NCBI GenBank assembly: GCA_943370595.1
Contig: CALRRO020000002.1
Coordinates: 124,001 to 188,000, forward strand
DNA: 64,000 nucleotides
Origin: Piscinibacter sp943370595
Lineage (GTDB): Bacteria; Pseudomonadota; Gammaproteobacteria; Burkholderiales; Burkholderiaceae_C
Direction of reading: 5' to 3'
Shown piece by piece: positions 17,840-26,423 of the stretch. Below the pieces are notes generated by a model. That model was not told where the DNA came from, ran no database searches, and was given only the letters and a program-made list of their open reading frames with translations. The number at the start of each line of letters is the position of its first letter. Within the stretch, counting starts at the first letter, position 1. Made by a program: the position numbers and the translations under genes.

Positions 17840-18619
17840 ATGAAGTTCCGCTCGCTCACTGCCGTCTTCACGCTCGCCGCCACGATGGCCGCGCCCGCCC
17901 TGGCGGCCGAATGGACCGTCGGCGCCAACATCGGCAACGTGCCCTGGGAGTTCCAGGACGCGCAGGGCAAGTTCGTCGGCTTCGAGATCGACCTGGTCAA
18001 CGAGGTCGCCAAGCGCACCGGCAACACCGTGAAGATCGAGAACATCCCGTTCAACGGACTGTTCCCGGCGGTGCTGTCGGGCCGCATCCAGATCGCCATC
18101 TCGTCGATCACCATCACCGCCAAGCGCCTGGAGACGCTGGCCTTCGCGCAGCCCTACTACGACAGCGACCAGTCGCTGTCGGTGCTCAAGACCAGCCCGA
18201 TCAACAAGCTGGAAGACCTCTCGGGCAAGACGGTCGGCGTGGACACCGCGTCGACCGGCGACATCTGGGCCACCGAGAACACCGCCAAGTACAAGATCGC
18301 CAAGATCTCGCGCTACGAGGGCCTGGCCCCGGCGATGCTCGACCTCGCCGCCGGCCGCATCGACGGCTACATCAGCGACATCCCGGCCGTCGAGTACTAC
18401 ATCAAGGACAAGCCGCAGTACCGCGTGGCCGGCCGCATCCCGACCGGCGAGCGCTACTCGTTCATGTTCGCCAAGACCTTCGCCGACGCCGCCAAGGTCA
18501 ACGACGCGCTGACCGCGCTGAAGAAAGAAGGCTTCATCGCCAAGACGCACCAGAAGTGGTTCGGCAGCATGCCGCCGGCCGACGGCGCCACGGTGAAGGT
18601 GCTGGACATGCCGAAGTGA
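17840..18619 (+). CDS. Amino-acid-type ABC transporter substrate-binding protein
   Basis: A 259-residue periplasmic binding protein of the HisJ/FliY family has a signal peptide ending in ALAAE. Family features include VGANIGNVPWEF, GFEIDLVNEVAKRTG and the hinge region DLSGKTVGVDTASTG. It should hand an amino acid or small nitrogenous ligand to the permease encoded next. The ATG at 17840 has a GGAG site at 17829-17832. It is the first gene of a plus-strand run to 24146. The ligand may be a hydantoin or ureide, inferred only from the downstream enzymes. Confidence 0.9.
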   Translation: MKFRSLTAVFTLAATMAAPALAAEWTVGANIGNVPWEFQDAQGKFVGFEIDLVNEVAKRTGNTVKIENIPFNGLFPAVLSGRIQIAISSITITAKRLETLAFAQPYYDSDQSLSVLKTSPINKLEDLSGKTVGVDTASTGDIWATENTAKYKIAKISRYEGLAPAMLDLAAGRIDGYISDIPAVEYYIKDKPQYRVAGRIPTGERYSFMFAKTFADAAKVNDALTALKKEGFIAKTHQKWFGSMPPADGATVKVLDMPK

Positions 18620-18665
18620 TTGGCTGACCGCCTGACCCGCTGCGCGACCTGCCCGCCGACACCGC

Positions 18666-19337
18666 GTGGACCTGATCACCACCTTCTTCAACTGGCGCGT
18701 GCTGCGCGATGCGCTGCCGCTGCTGTTCGAGGGGCTGGGGGTCACGGTGCTGCTCGGCGTGGTGAGCATCGTCGCGGGCATGGTCAGCGGGCTGTTGATG
18801 GCGCTGCTGCGGCTGTACGGGGCGGCACCGCTGCGGGCACTGGCGCGGGTCTACATCGACGTGTTCCGCTCCATCCCGCTGCTGGTGCTGCTGGTGCTCG
18901 TCTACTACGCGCTGCCCTTCGTCGGCGTGCGGCTGTCGTCGTTCGCGGCGGCGGCCACGGCGCTGTCGCTGGTGTCCTGCGCGTACACGGCGGAGATCTT
19001 CCGGGCCGGCATCGAGGCGATCCCGAAAGGCCAGTTCGAGGCGGCCGAGGCGATCGGCCTGGGTTTCCTGAACACCATGCGCGACGTGGTGCTGCCGCAG
19101 GCGCTGCGCATCGTCACGCCGCCGCTGACGAGCAACTGCATCAACGTGCTGAAGGACACCGCTCTGGCCTCGGTCGTGGCCATGCCCGACCTGCTCAAGC
19201 AGGCCACGCAGGCGCAGGCGCTGGCCGCCAACCCGACGCCGCTGATCGGCGCGGCGCTGCTGTATCTCGCGCTGCTGCTGCCGCTGGTGCGGCTGGTCGG
19301 CCACTTCGAGGCGCGGCACCGCGCGGCCACCCGATGA
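18666..19337 (+). CDS. Amino-acid-type ABC transporter permease
   Basis: A 223-residue inner-membrane permease of the HisQM family has four or five hydrophobic segments, FRSIPLLVLLVLVYYALP and the EAA loop in GQFEAAEAIGLGFLNTMRDVVLPQALR. It starts with GTG and no clear ribosome site is seen, so translation may depend on coupling or a weak site. Its stop overlaps the ATPase start by four bases (ATGA). Only one permease is present, so it would act as a homodimer. Confidence 0.9.
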   Translation: MDLITTFFNWRVLRDALPLLFEGLGVTVLLGVVSIVAGMVSGLLMALLRLYGAAPLRALARVYIDVFRSIPLLVLLVLVYYALPFVGVRLSSFAAAATALSLVSCAYTAEIFRAGIEAIPKGQFEAAEAIGLGFLNTMRDVVLPQALRIVTPPLTSNCINVLKDTALASVVAMPDLLKQATQAQALAANPTPLIGAALLYLALLLPLVRLVGHFEARHRAATR

Positions 19338-20068
19338 GCGCGATCGTCCAGATCAGCGGGCTGCACAAGCACTACGGCACCTTCCACGCGCTCAAGGGCA
19401 TCGACCTGAGCATCGCGCCCGGCGAGGTGGTGGTGGTGGTCGGCCCCTCGGGCTCGGGCAAGTCGACGCTGATCCGCTGCATCAACCTGCTCGAGGACTA
19501 CCAGCGCGGCGAGGTGCGGGTGGATGGCGAGAAGGTGGTGCGCGGCAAGGCCCTGGCCAAGGTGCGCGCCGAGGTGGGCATGGTGTTCCAGAGCTTCAAC
19601 CTGTTCCCGCACCTGAGCGCGCTGCACAACGTGGCGCTCGGGCCACTGCGGGTGCGCGGCATGCCGCGGGCCCATGCAGACGAGCGTGCCCGCGCGCTGC
19701 TCGTGAAAGTGGGCCTGGCCGAGCATTGCGACAAGCTGCCGGGGCAGCTTTCCGGCGGGCAGCAGCAGCGCGTGGCGATCGCGCGTGCGCTGGCGATGGA
19801 GCCCAAGGTGCTGCTGTTCGACGAGCCCACCTCGGCACTCGACCCCGAGATGGTCGGCGAGGTGCTGGCCGTCATGCAGGCGCTGGCGCACACCGGCGTG
19901 ACCATGGTGATCGTGACGCACGAGATGGGCTTTGCGCGGCGCGTGGCCGACCGCGTGGTGTTCATGGAAGCCGGCGTGGTGGTGGAGCAGGCGCCGCCCG
20001 AGCAGTTCTTCGGGGCCCCGCGCGAGGCCCGCACCCAGGCATTCCTGCAAGCCATTCTTCAGCACTGA
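19334..20068 (+). CDS. Amino-acid-type ABC transporter ATP-binding protein
   Basis: A 244-residue ATPase of the GlnQ/HisP family has Walker A GPSGSGKST, Q-loop in MVFQSFNLFPHLS, signature LSGGQQQR, Walker B LLFDEPTSALDPE and H-loop THEMGFA. It powers the importer formed with the two genes before it. Its start is fused to the permease stop by an ATGA overlap, which implies coupled translation. Confidence 0.93.
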   Translation: MSAIVQISGLHKHYGTFHALKGIDLSIAPGEVVVVVGPSGSGKSTLIRCINLLEDYQRGEVRVDGEKVVRGKALAKVRAEVGMVFQSFNLFPHLSALHNVALGPLRVRGMPRAHADERARALLVKVGLAEHCDKLPGQLSGGQQQRVAIARALAMEPKVLLFDEPTSALDPEMVGEVLAVMQALAHTGVTMVIVTHEMGFARRVADRVVFMEAGVVVEQAPPEQFFGAPREARTQAFLQAILQH

Positions 20069-20086
20069 GTTCCGCACGGGCTTCCG

Positions 20087-21319
20087 ATGACTCCCCAGCT
20101 ACTCGAACAGATCCGCGCCGAGTTCCCGGCACTGGCCGGCGACACGGTCTTCCTCGACAACGCCGGCGGCTCGCAGGTGCTGCGCCGCGTGGCCGACCGC
20201 GTGCGCGACTACCTGCTCACCAGCAGCGTGCAGCTCGGCGCGAGCTACGCCGACTCGCAGCGCGCCGGCGAGAAGGTGCTGGCTGCACGCCGCGCCGTCG
20301 CCGAACTGATCAATGCAGCGCACGACGACGAGGTGGTGATGGGCGGCGCCACCACCGCGCTGATGTTCGTGCTCACGCAGGCGCTGCGGCCCGGCGTGAA
20401 GCCCGGCGACGAGATCATCGTCACCAACAGCGACCACGAGGCCAACATCGGCGGCTGGATGCGCCTGGCCGAGGCCGGCGCGGTGATCAAGGTCTGGGAG
20501 GTGAACCGCGACAGCCTCGCGCTCGAACTCGCCGACCTCGACCGGCTGCTCTCGCCGCGCACCACCTGGCTGGCGATGACCCAGGCCTCGAACATCCTGG
20601 GCACCATCAACCCGGTGGAAGAGGCCGCGCGCCGCGTGCATGCGGTGGGCGGGCGGGTCTGCGTCGACGCCGTGGCGTACGCGCCGCACCGGCTGGTCGA
20701 CGTGCAGGCCTGCGGCGCCGACGTGGTGGTGTTCAGTTTCTACAAGGTGTTCGGCCCGCACTACGCGGTGCTGTGGGGCCGGCGCGAGCTGCTGCTCTCG
20801 CTGCCCAGCCTGAACCACTTCTTCATCGGCCCCGAGGTCATCCCGTACAAGCTGCAGCCGGGCAACGTGAACTACGAGCTGTCCTACGGGTGCATCGGCA
20901 TCCGCGACTACCTGTGCGACACAGGCGCGGCGCTCGGCACCGGCGGCACGCCGCGGCAGCAGATGCAGGCCGCGTTCGATGCCTTCGCGCGCCATGAAGA
21001 CCGCCTGGCCGAACGCCTGCTGGTCTGGCTGCGCAGCAGGAAGGGCGTGCAGATCGTCGGGCGGCCTTCCGCGGCCGACGGCCAGCGCGTGCCGACGATC
21101 AGCTTCGTCGTGGCGAACACGCCCAGCGAAGCCATCGTGCGACACGTCGACCGCTTCGGCATCGGCATCCGCTTCGGCGACTTCTACGCCCGCCGCCTGA
21201 TCGAGGCACTCGGCCTGCAGCCGGTGCACGGTGGCGTGGTGCGCGTGTCGATGGCGCACTACAACACGCTGGACGAGATCAATCGCCTGATCACGCACCT
21301 GGACGAGGTACTGCCATGA
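20087..21319 (+). CDS. Class-V aminotransferase / cysteine-desulfurase-like PLP enzyme
   Basis: A 410-residue cytosolic PLP enzyme of the CsdA/NifS fold has the cofactor lysine at Lys220 in SFYKVFGPH, Asp194 in VCVDAVAYAPH and the N-terminal VFLDNAGGSQV. It resembles the cysteine-desulfurase-like subfamily without a proven desulfurase role, and I see no clear catalytic Cys loop. Context suggests it acts on a ureido or amino acid produced by the hydantoinase next to it. It starts 18 bases after the ABC ATPase, and its stop overlaps the hydantoinase start by four bases. Confidence 0.85.
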   Translation: MTPQLLEQIRAEFPALAGDTVFLDNAGGSQVLRRVADRVRDYLLTSSVQLGASYADSQRAGEKVLAARRAVAELINAAHDDEVVMGGATTALMFVLTQALRPGVKPGDEIIVTNSDHEANIGGWMRLAEAGAVIKVWEVNRDSLALELADLDRLLSPRTTWLAMTQASNILGTINPVEEAARRVHAVGGRVCVDAVAYAPHRLVDVQACGADVVVFSFYKVFGPHYAVLWGRRELLLSLPSLNHFFIGPEVIPYKLQPGNVNYELSYGCIGIRDYLCDTGAALGTGGTPRQQMQAAFDAFARHEDRLAERLLVWLRSRKGVQIVGRPSAADGQRVPTISFVVANTPSEAIVRHVDRFGIGIRFGDFYARRLIEALGLQPVHGGVVRVSMAHYNTLDEINRLITHLDEVLP

Positions 21320-22728
21320 CCACCACCCTGATCCGCAACGGCCGCGTCATCACCGCGACCGACGACTACGTGGCCGACGTGCTGATGAAGGACGGCGTGG
21401 TGCGCGCCATCGGCACCGCGCTGGAGGTCGGCCCCGACGTGGCCGTGGTCGACGCCACCGGCCTGTACGTGCTGCCCGGCGGCGTGGACACCCACGTGCA
21501 CATGGAGAACGTGATCGGCCCGACGATCACCTGCGACACCTTCGCCAGCGGCACCAAGGCGGCGGCCTTCGGCGGCACCACCACGGTGGTCGACTTCGCG
21601 CTGCAGACGGCGCAGGACTCGGTGCTCGGCGCCATCGCGCGCGCACAGCGCAGCGCGGAGCCGCAGGTCAACATCGACTACAGCGTGCACTGCATCGTCA
21701 CCCGCGTCGACGCGCAGGTGCTGGCCGACGTTCGCCACGCCATGCACCACGAGGGCGTGACCAGCTTCAAGATGTTCATGGCCTACCCCGGCGTGATGAT
21801 GGCCGACGACGCGGCGATCTTCCAGATGCTGCGCCAGGTGGGCGCCGACGGCGGCATGGTCGCGCTGCACGCCGAGAACGGCACGGTGATCGACCTGCTG
21901 ATCAAGGAGGCGCTGGAAGCCGGCCACACCTCGCCGCGCTACCACGCGATGACGCGACCGGCGATCATGGAAGGCGAGGCCACGCACCGCGGCATCCGCC
22001 TGGCGGAGCTGGCCAACGCGCCGATCTACTTCGTGCACGTGTCGTCGAACCAGGCACTCAAGCACATCGTCGCGGCGCGCGACGAAGGCATCCCGGTGTT
22101 CGCCGAGACCTGCCCGCACTACCTGCTGTTCGACGACTCGGTCTACTCCACCGACGACTTCGAGATCGCCAAGTACGTGATGACGCCGCCGCTGCGAACG
22201 CCCGACGACCAGAAGCACCTGTGGCGCGCGCTGCGCTACGACGACCTGCAGGTGATCGCCACCGACCACTGCCCATTCTGCATGAAGGAAGGCCACCTCG
22301 GCTACCGGCTGCAGAAGATGCGCGGCAAGGACGACTTCTCGCTGATCCCCAACGGCGCACCAGGCATCGAGACGCGGCTGGCGAGCCTGTTCGACATCGG
22401 CGTGATGCAGGGCAAGCTGTCGCTGAACCGCTTCGTCGAGCTGACGTCCACGACACCGGCCAAGCTGTTCGGTCTGTTCCCGAAGAAGGGCACGATCGCG
22501 GTGGGCAGCGATGCCGACGTGGTGCTGTTCGACCCGGCCGCCACGCAGACCATCCGCGCCAAGGACCTGCACTCCAACTGCGACTACACGCTGCTCGAGG
22601 GCCGCACGCTGCGCGGCAAGGTCGAGAAGGTGTTCCTGCGCGGCGAACTGATCGTCGACGGGCCCGACTGGCATGGCCGCGAGGGCATGGGCCGCTTCGT
22701 GCCGCGCGGCGAAGTGCGCGCGTTCTGA
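21316..22728 (+). CDS. hydA: Dihydropyrimidinase / D-hydantoinase family amidohydrolase
   Basis: A 470-residue cytosolic amidohydrolase opens cyclic ureides such as dihydropyrimidines or 5-substituted hydantoins to N-carbamoyl products. The binuclear metal site is complete: His60 and His62 in DTHVHMEN, Lys152 (carboxylated) in SFKMFMAYPG, His185 in LHAENG, His241 in FVHVSS and Asp317 in TDHCPF. The length is normal. It overlaps the aminotransferase by ATGA. No carbamoylase gene is seen nearby, so the next step must be encoded elsewhere or done by a neighbour. Confidence 0.92.
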   Translation: MTTTLIRNGRVITATDDYVADVLMKDGVVRAIGTALEVGPDVAVVDATGLYVLPGGVDTHVHMENVIGPTITCDTFASGTKAAAFGGTTTVVDFALQTAQDSVLGAIARAQRSAEPQVNIDYSVHCIVTRVDAQVLADVRHAMHHEGVTSFKMFMAYPGVMMADDAAIFQMLRQVGADGGMVALHAENGTVIDLLIKEALEAGHTSPRYHAMTRPAIMEGEATHRGIRLAELANAPIYFVHVSSNQALKHIVAARDEGIPVFAETCPHYLLFDDSVYSTDDFEIAKYVMTPPLRTPDDQKHLWRALRYDDLQVIATDHCPFCMKEGHLGYRLQKMRGKDDFSLIPNGAPGIETRLASLFDIGVMQGKLSLNRFVELTSTTPAKLFGLFPKKGTIAVGSDADVVLFDPAATQTIRAKDLHSNCDYTLLEGRTLRGKVEKVFLRGELIVDGPDWHGREGMGRFVPRGEVRAF

Positions 22729-22757
22729 ATGTGGCGCCGCCTCGCTAGCATCGCGCG

Positions 22758-23621
22758 ATGGACAAACCCGCCACGCTCGATCAGCTGCGCGAGGCCATCG
22801 GCCTGGCCAGCGACAGCCTGACGCCGCGCGCCCGCGCCGCTGCGCAGTACGCGCTCGACCACCCGAACGACATCGCGCTGCAGCCGGTGGCCGCGGTCGC
22901 GCAGGCCTCGGGCATCGCCGCGTCGGCCTTCATCCGCATGGCGCAGGCGCTCGGCTTCTCGGGCTATGGCGAATTGCAGCGCCTGTTCCTTGCGCCGTTG
23001 CAGCGCGCTGCGGCGCCGAGCTTTCGAGAGCGCATCCGCCACTTCGGCGGCGAGCTGGCGATCGAGGATCCGTCGGACGCGACCGAGGTGCTGCGAGCCT
23101 TCAGCCAGGCCAACAGGGTCTCGCTGGAACACCTGCACGACGACGCGGCCAGCCTGGAGCTCGACCGCGCAATCCGCCTGATCCGCCAGGCTCGCCTGGT
23201 GCACGTGCTCGGCCTGCGCCGCTCGTACGCGGTGGCGGCGTACCTCGCCTATGCGCTGAACCGCGTCGGCCGGCCGAGCGTGCAGATCACCGGCCTGGGC
23301 GGCTCGATCGCCGAGCAGGCCAGCGCCGTCGGCCCGCGCGACCTGCTGATCGCGATCAGCTTCCCTCCCTACGCCGCCGACACGCTGCAGGTCTGCGAGC
23401 AGGTTCGCTCCGCCGGCGCGAAGCGGCTGGCCATCACCGACAGCGTGCTCAGCCCGGTGGCGCGTGGCGCCGAGCTGGTGCTGGAGGTCAGCGATGCTGG
23501 CTTGCTCGGCTTCCGCTCGCTGACCTCGGCGATGTGCGTCGCACAGACGCTGGCCGTGGGGCTGGCCTTCCGCGAGCGCCGCGGCGACCACGCCACCGCG
23601 CTCGACGACATCGACTGCTGA
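22758..23621 (+). CDS. MurR/RpiR-family transcriptional regulator
   Basis: A 287-residue regulator has an N-terminal helix-turn-helix (about 1-80, with VAAVAQASGIAASAFIRMAQALGFSGYGELQRLF) and a C-terminal SIS domain (about 120-255), which usually binds a phosphosugar or related ligand. It lies 29 bases after the hydantoinase and six bases before allA, inside the operon, so it probably controls this run. An operator was not identified. Confidence 0.9.
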   Translation: MDKPATLDQLREAIGLASDSLTPRARAAAQYALDHPNDIALQPVAAVAQASGIAASAFIRMAQALGFSGYGELQRLFLAPLQRAAAPSFRERIRHFGGELAIEDPSDATEVLRAFSQANRVSLEHLHDDAASLELDRAIRLIRQARLVHVLGLRRSYAVAAYLAYALNRVGRPSVQITGLGGSIAEQASAVGPRDLLIAISFPPYAADTLQVCEQVRSAGAKRLAITDSVLSPVARGAELVLEVSDAGLLGFRSLTSAMCVAQTLAVGLAFRERRGDHATALDDIDC

Positions 23622-23627
23622 ACCCCC

Positions 23628-24146
23628 ATGACCGACGCCACACGCCACATGCTGTCGATCGAAGCGCTCACGCCCGAGGCCTTCCGGCCCTTCGGCGACG
23701 TGATCGAGGCGAACGAGCAGGCCACGCAGTACGACATCAACGAAGGCTGGGCGCGGCGTTTCCACGACCTCGCTCGCATCGACACCGGCCGCGACGGCGG
23801 CCACCCGCTGCTGAGTGTGTTCCGCGCCAAGGCCCGGCCGCTGCCGCTGCGCCTGAGCCTGCTCGAGCGCCACCTTCTGGGCAGCCAGGCCTTCGTCGCG
23901 ATGGCGCCGCGGCGCTTCCTCGTCGTCGTCGCGCCGCCGGAGCCGCAGCCCGATCCGGCGCAGATGCGCGGCTTCCTCGCCGCGCCGGGCCAGGGCGTCA
24001 ACTACGCGGCCGGCACCTGGCATCACCCGCTGCTGGCGATCGACGCAGACACCGACTTCCTGGTCGTCGACCGCGGCGGGCCGGCGTCGGCCAGCGACTG
24101 CGAGGAATGGCGGCTGGACGCAACGGCGTACTGGGTCGACGCCTGA
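23628..24146 (+). CDS. allA: Ureidoglycolate lyase
   Basis: A 172-residue cupin-fold enzyme cleaves ureidoglycolate to glyoxylate and urea, the last step of allantoin breakdown. Family features include FRPFGDVIEAN near the N-terminus, the FRAKARPLPLRLSLLERHLLGSQAF block and GVNYAAGTWHHPLLAI. It is the last gene of the operon. Allantoinase and allantoicase are not in the window, so the source of ureidoglycolate is not clear. Confidence 0.9.
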   Translation: MTDATRHMLSIEALTPEAFRPFGDVIEANEQATQYDINEGWARRFHDLARIDTGRDGGHPLLSVFRAKARPLPLRLSLLERHLLGSQAFVAMAPRRFLVVVAPPEPQPDPAQMRGFLAAPGQGVNYAAGTWHHPLLAIDADTDFLVVDRGGPASASDCEEWRLDATAYWVDA

Positions 24147-24227
24147 CAGACAGCGACACAAACCGCAACCGGGGCGCGGCGGGCACACGTTACGATCACA
24201 CGCATTCCGACCTTGGAGGATCACCTC

Positions 24228-24701
24228 ATGGCCCACCCGCTGCACCGTGTCGCACTGGCGACCCTCGTCGCCCTCGGCATCACCGCGCCGGCCTGGGCGG
24301 ACCCGGCCTCGTCGGCCTCGTCCGCGTCCTCGGCCGGCTCGCAGAGTTCGGCCAGCATCTCCAACTCGATCCAGGGTTCGAGCAACAGCTCCTCGGGCAA
24401 GACCAACGTGGCCGAGGGCGAGTACCGCATCATCGAGGTCGCCGAGGTGGCCGAGCAGCCGGGCACGCAGCGGCTGAAGCTGCAGGCGATCACGCCCGCC
24501 GGCACGCCGGACGACGAGTTCTACCTCTTCCTGCCGCAGCAGGTGGTCGACCAGGGCAAGCTCGCCAACGGCGGCACCGTGCTGGCCAGGCACAAGCCCT
24601 ACGGCCTGGCCTTCGCCGACGGCAAGACGCTCAAGGGTTTCTTCATGGCGCTGAAGGACGAGTGGTACCGCGAGCTGCAGACGCGGCCGGTCTCGCTCTG
24701 A
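24228..24701 (+). CDS. Exported protein with Ser-rich segment, unknown function
   Basis: A 157-residue protein has a clear signal peptide (1-24, ending APAWA), a low-complexity Ser/Ala stretch (about 25-60), then a small folded part with EGEYRIIEVAEVAE and EFYLFLPQQVVDQGKL. A GGAGGA ribosome site at 24214-24219 fixes the ATG at 24228. It overlaps the next gene, which also codes for an exported protein. I do not recognise the family with certainty. Confidence 0.8.
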   Translation: MAHPLHRVALATLVALGITAPAWADPASSASSASSAGSQSSASISNSIQGSSNSSSGKTNVAEGEYRIIEVAEVAEQPGTQRLKLQAITPAGTPDDEFYLFLPQQVVDQGKLANGGTVLARHKPYGLAFADGKTLKGFFMALKDEWYRELQTRPVSL

Positions 24702-25600
24702 TCCGCGCCGCGGCGGCGGCCGCGCTGTGTGCCGGGCTGGCCGCTGCCATGCCGGCCCGGGCCGGTACGCTGCGCTACTGCGATGCTCCGACCGAGACCA
24801 CGCACGAGCAGCGCGACCGGCTGCTGCGCTTCGCCGAGATCGTCCGCAACGAGCTGCAGGCCTCCGGCCAGCGTGTCGCGCTGGTCGCGCGCGCCGGGCT
24901 CGACCTGTCTCGCTTCGAGCAGCGCTATTCGCACGCCGGGCTGAGCCTGCAGGCGAACGCGGTGGCACCGTGGTCGGTGCGCCAGCTCTACTACGCCTGC
25001 GACGAGAAGCGGCCGCGCCTGTTCGACCAGGGCCTGTCGGCGTTCCTCTTCGGCATGAGCAGCCCCGACGGCGGCTATGTCTCGGCGGTGTTCCTGCCCG
25101 ACGAGGCCTCGGCAGCGCTCGAACGCGTGGCGCTCGACGACCGGCGTGCGCTGGCGCTGCTGGCGCCGGTCTACAGCGCCAATGCCTATGCCTGGAGCCC
25201 GCGCTACCAGAACTGCAACCAGTGGGTGGCCGAGACGATGGCCATGGCCTGGGGCGGCACGCCTGCCGGCGACGGGGCCCGCGCCGAGGCACAGGCGTGG
25301 CTGGGCGAGCAGGGCTACGTGCCCCATGATTTCCGCATCAGCTTCCCGCCGACCATGTGGCTGTCGGCAGTGATCCCCTGGGTGCGCCACGACGATCACC
25401 CGGCGGACGCGCTGGCCGAGGGCGTCTATCGCGTCAGCATGCCGTCGTCGCTGGAGGCATTCGCCCGCCAGCGCTGGCCGCAGGCGCGCCGCGTCGAGTT
25501 CTGCCAGGCCGGCACCCGGGTGGTGGTGCGCCAGGGCTGGGCGCCCATCGCCGAGGGCTGCACCCCCGCACCCGGCGATCGTGTCGTGACGCTGGACTGA
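24662..25600 (+). CDS. DUF2145-type exported protein
   Basis: The mature part (from GTLRYCDAPTE) has the conserved blocks of DUF2145: LRFAEIVRNEL, FSGMSSPDGGYVS-like text, YQNCNQWVAETMA and NPT-like FRISFPPTMW. The function of this family is unknown. The reading frame has no ATG ahead of the signal-like stretch ALCAGLAAAMPARA. The best start is a GTG at 24662, inside the previous gene and just after AAGGA. A CTG at 24698 or the ATG at 24749 are alternatives; the ATG would lose the signal peptide. Start uncertain, frame secure. Confidence 0.72.
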   Translation: MVPRAADAAGLALIRAAAAAALCAGLAAAMPARAGTLRYCDAPTETTHEQRDRLLRFAEIVRNELQASGQRVALVARAGLDLSRFEQRYSHAGLSLQANAVAPWSVRQLYYACDEKRPRLFDQGLSAFLFGMSSPDGGYVSAVFLPDEASAALERVALDDRRALALLAPVYSANAYAWSPRYQNCNQWVAETMAMAWGGTPAGDGARAEAQAWLGEQGYVPHDFRISFPPTMWLSAVIPWVRHDDHPADALAEGVYRVSMPSSLEAFARQRWPQARRVEFCQAGTRVVVRQGWAPIAEGCTPAPGDRVVTLD

Positions 25601-25628
25601 CGCGGGTTCCGGGCGCTGCCGCCAGGCG

Positions 25629-25677
25629 ATAGGCAAAGCCAATCGCTGAGATTTTCGCAATCAACCCCACGTATGCT
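25629..25677 (+). promoter_or_regulatory. Candidate OxyR site and -10 box of ahpC
   Basis: The pattern ATAG-N7-CAAT-N7-ATTT-N7-CAAC runs from 25629 to 25665. The first half matches the OxyR consensus ATAG-N7-CTAT in seven of eight fixed positions and the second half in four, with the N7 phasing exact. A TATGCT -10 box (25672-25677) follows and there is no -35 box, as expected for an OxyR-activated promoter. Similarity is by eye. Confidence 0.45.
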
Positions 25678-25743
25678 GCAGCGCACACAGAATGGCGCCT
25701 GTCAGATCTTTTCGATCCTCTCTCCACTCCTCAAGGAAACACC

Positions 25744-26307
25744 ATGTCGATCATCAACACCCAAGTGCAGCCGTTCAAGGCCAACGCATTCCACAACGGC
25801 AAGTTCATCGAGGTCAGCGACGAGTCGCTGAAGGGCAAGTGGTCCGTGCTGATCTTCATGCCGGCAGCCTTCACCTTCAACTGCCCGACGGAAGTGGAAG
25901 ACGCGGCCGACAACTACGCCGCCTTCAAGGAAGCCGGTGCCGAGGTCTACATCGTCACCACCGACACGCACTTCGCCCACAAGGTGTGGCACGAGACCAG
26001 CCCGGCCGTCGGCAAGGCCAAGTTCCCGCTGGTCGGCGACCCGACGCACCAGCTGACCCGCGCTTTCGACGTGCACATCGACGCCGAAGGCCTGGCGCTG
26101 CGCGGCACCTTCATCGTCAACCCGGACGGCGTGGTCAAGACCGCCGAGGTGCACGACAACGCCATCGCCCGTGACGTCAAGGAAACGCTGCGCAAGCTGC
26201 AGGCCGCCCAGTACGTCGCCAAGAACCCGGGCCAGGTCTGCCCGGCCAAGTGGCAGCAGGGCGCGAAGACGCTGACGCCGTCGCTGGACCTGGTCGGGAA
26301 GATCTGA
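25744..26307 (+). CDS. ahpC: Alkyl hydroperoxide reductase subunit C (2-Cys peroxiredoxin)
   Basis: A 187-residue peroxiredoxin has the peroxidatic Cys47 in FNCPTE and the resolving Cys166 in GQVCPAKW. It reduces hydrogen peroxide and organic hydroperoxides in the cytosol and is recharged by AhpF, encoded next. An AAGGAA ribosome site precedes the ATG. The length and motifs match the E. coli-type AhpC. Confidence 0.96.
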   Translation: MSIINTQVQPFKANAFHNGKFIEVSDESLKGKWSVLIFMPAAFTFNCPTEVEDAADNYAAFKEAGAEVYIVTTDTHFAHKVWHETSPAVGKAKFPLVGDPTHQLTRAFDVHIDAEGLALRGTFIVNPDGVVKTAEVHDNAIARDVKETLRKLQAAQYVAKNPGQVCPAKWQQGAKTLTPSLDLVGKI

Positions 26308-26317
26308 CCACCCCCGT

Positions 26318-26384
26318 AGCGCCTGACGGCGCTCCCCCTCGAGGGGGCACCGCCAGCGGACCGGCAGAGCCGGATCCGCGGCGG
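26318..26384 (+). repeat. Triple-hairpin element between ahpC and ahpF
   Basis: Three inverted repeats lie back to back: AGCGCC-TGAC-GGCGCT (26318-26333), CCCCCTC/GAGGGGG (26334-26347), and a long interrupted stem from CCGCC to GCGG (26350-26384). No T-run follows. It may cut or attenuate the ahpC transcript before ahpF or stabilise ahpC mRNA. It has the look of a dispersed intergenic repeat, but I saw no second copy in this window. Confidence 0.65.
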
Positions 26385-26423
26385 TTGCTTGATCACGCCT
26401 GAGCACATCGGAGCTTTGCCGCC

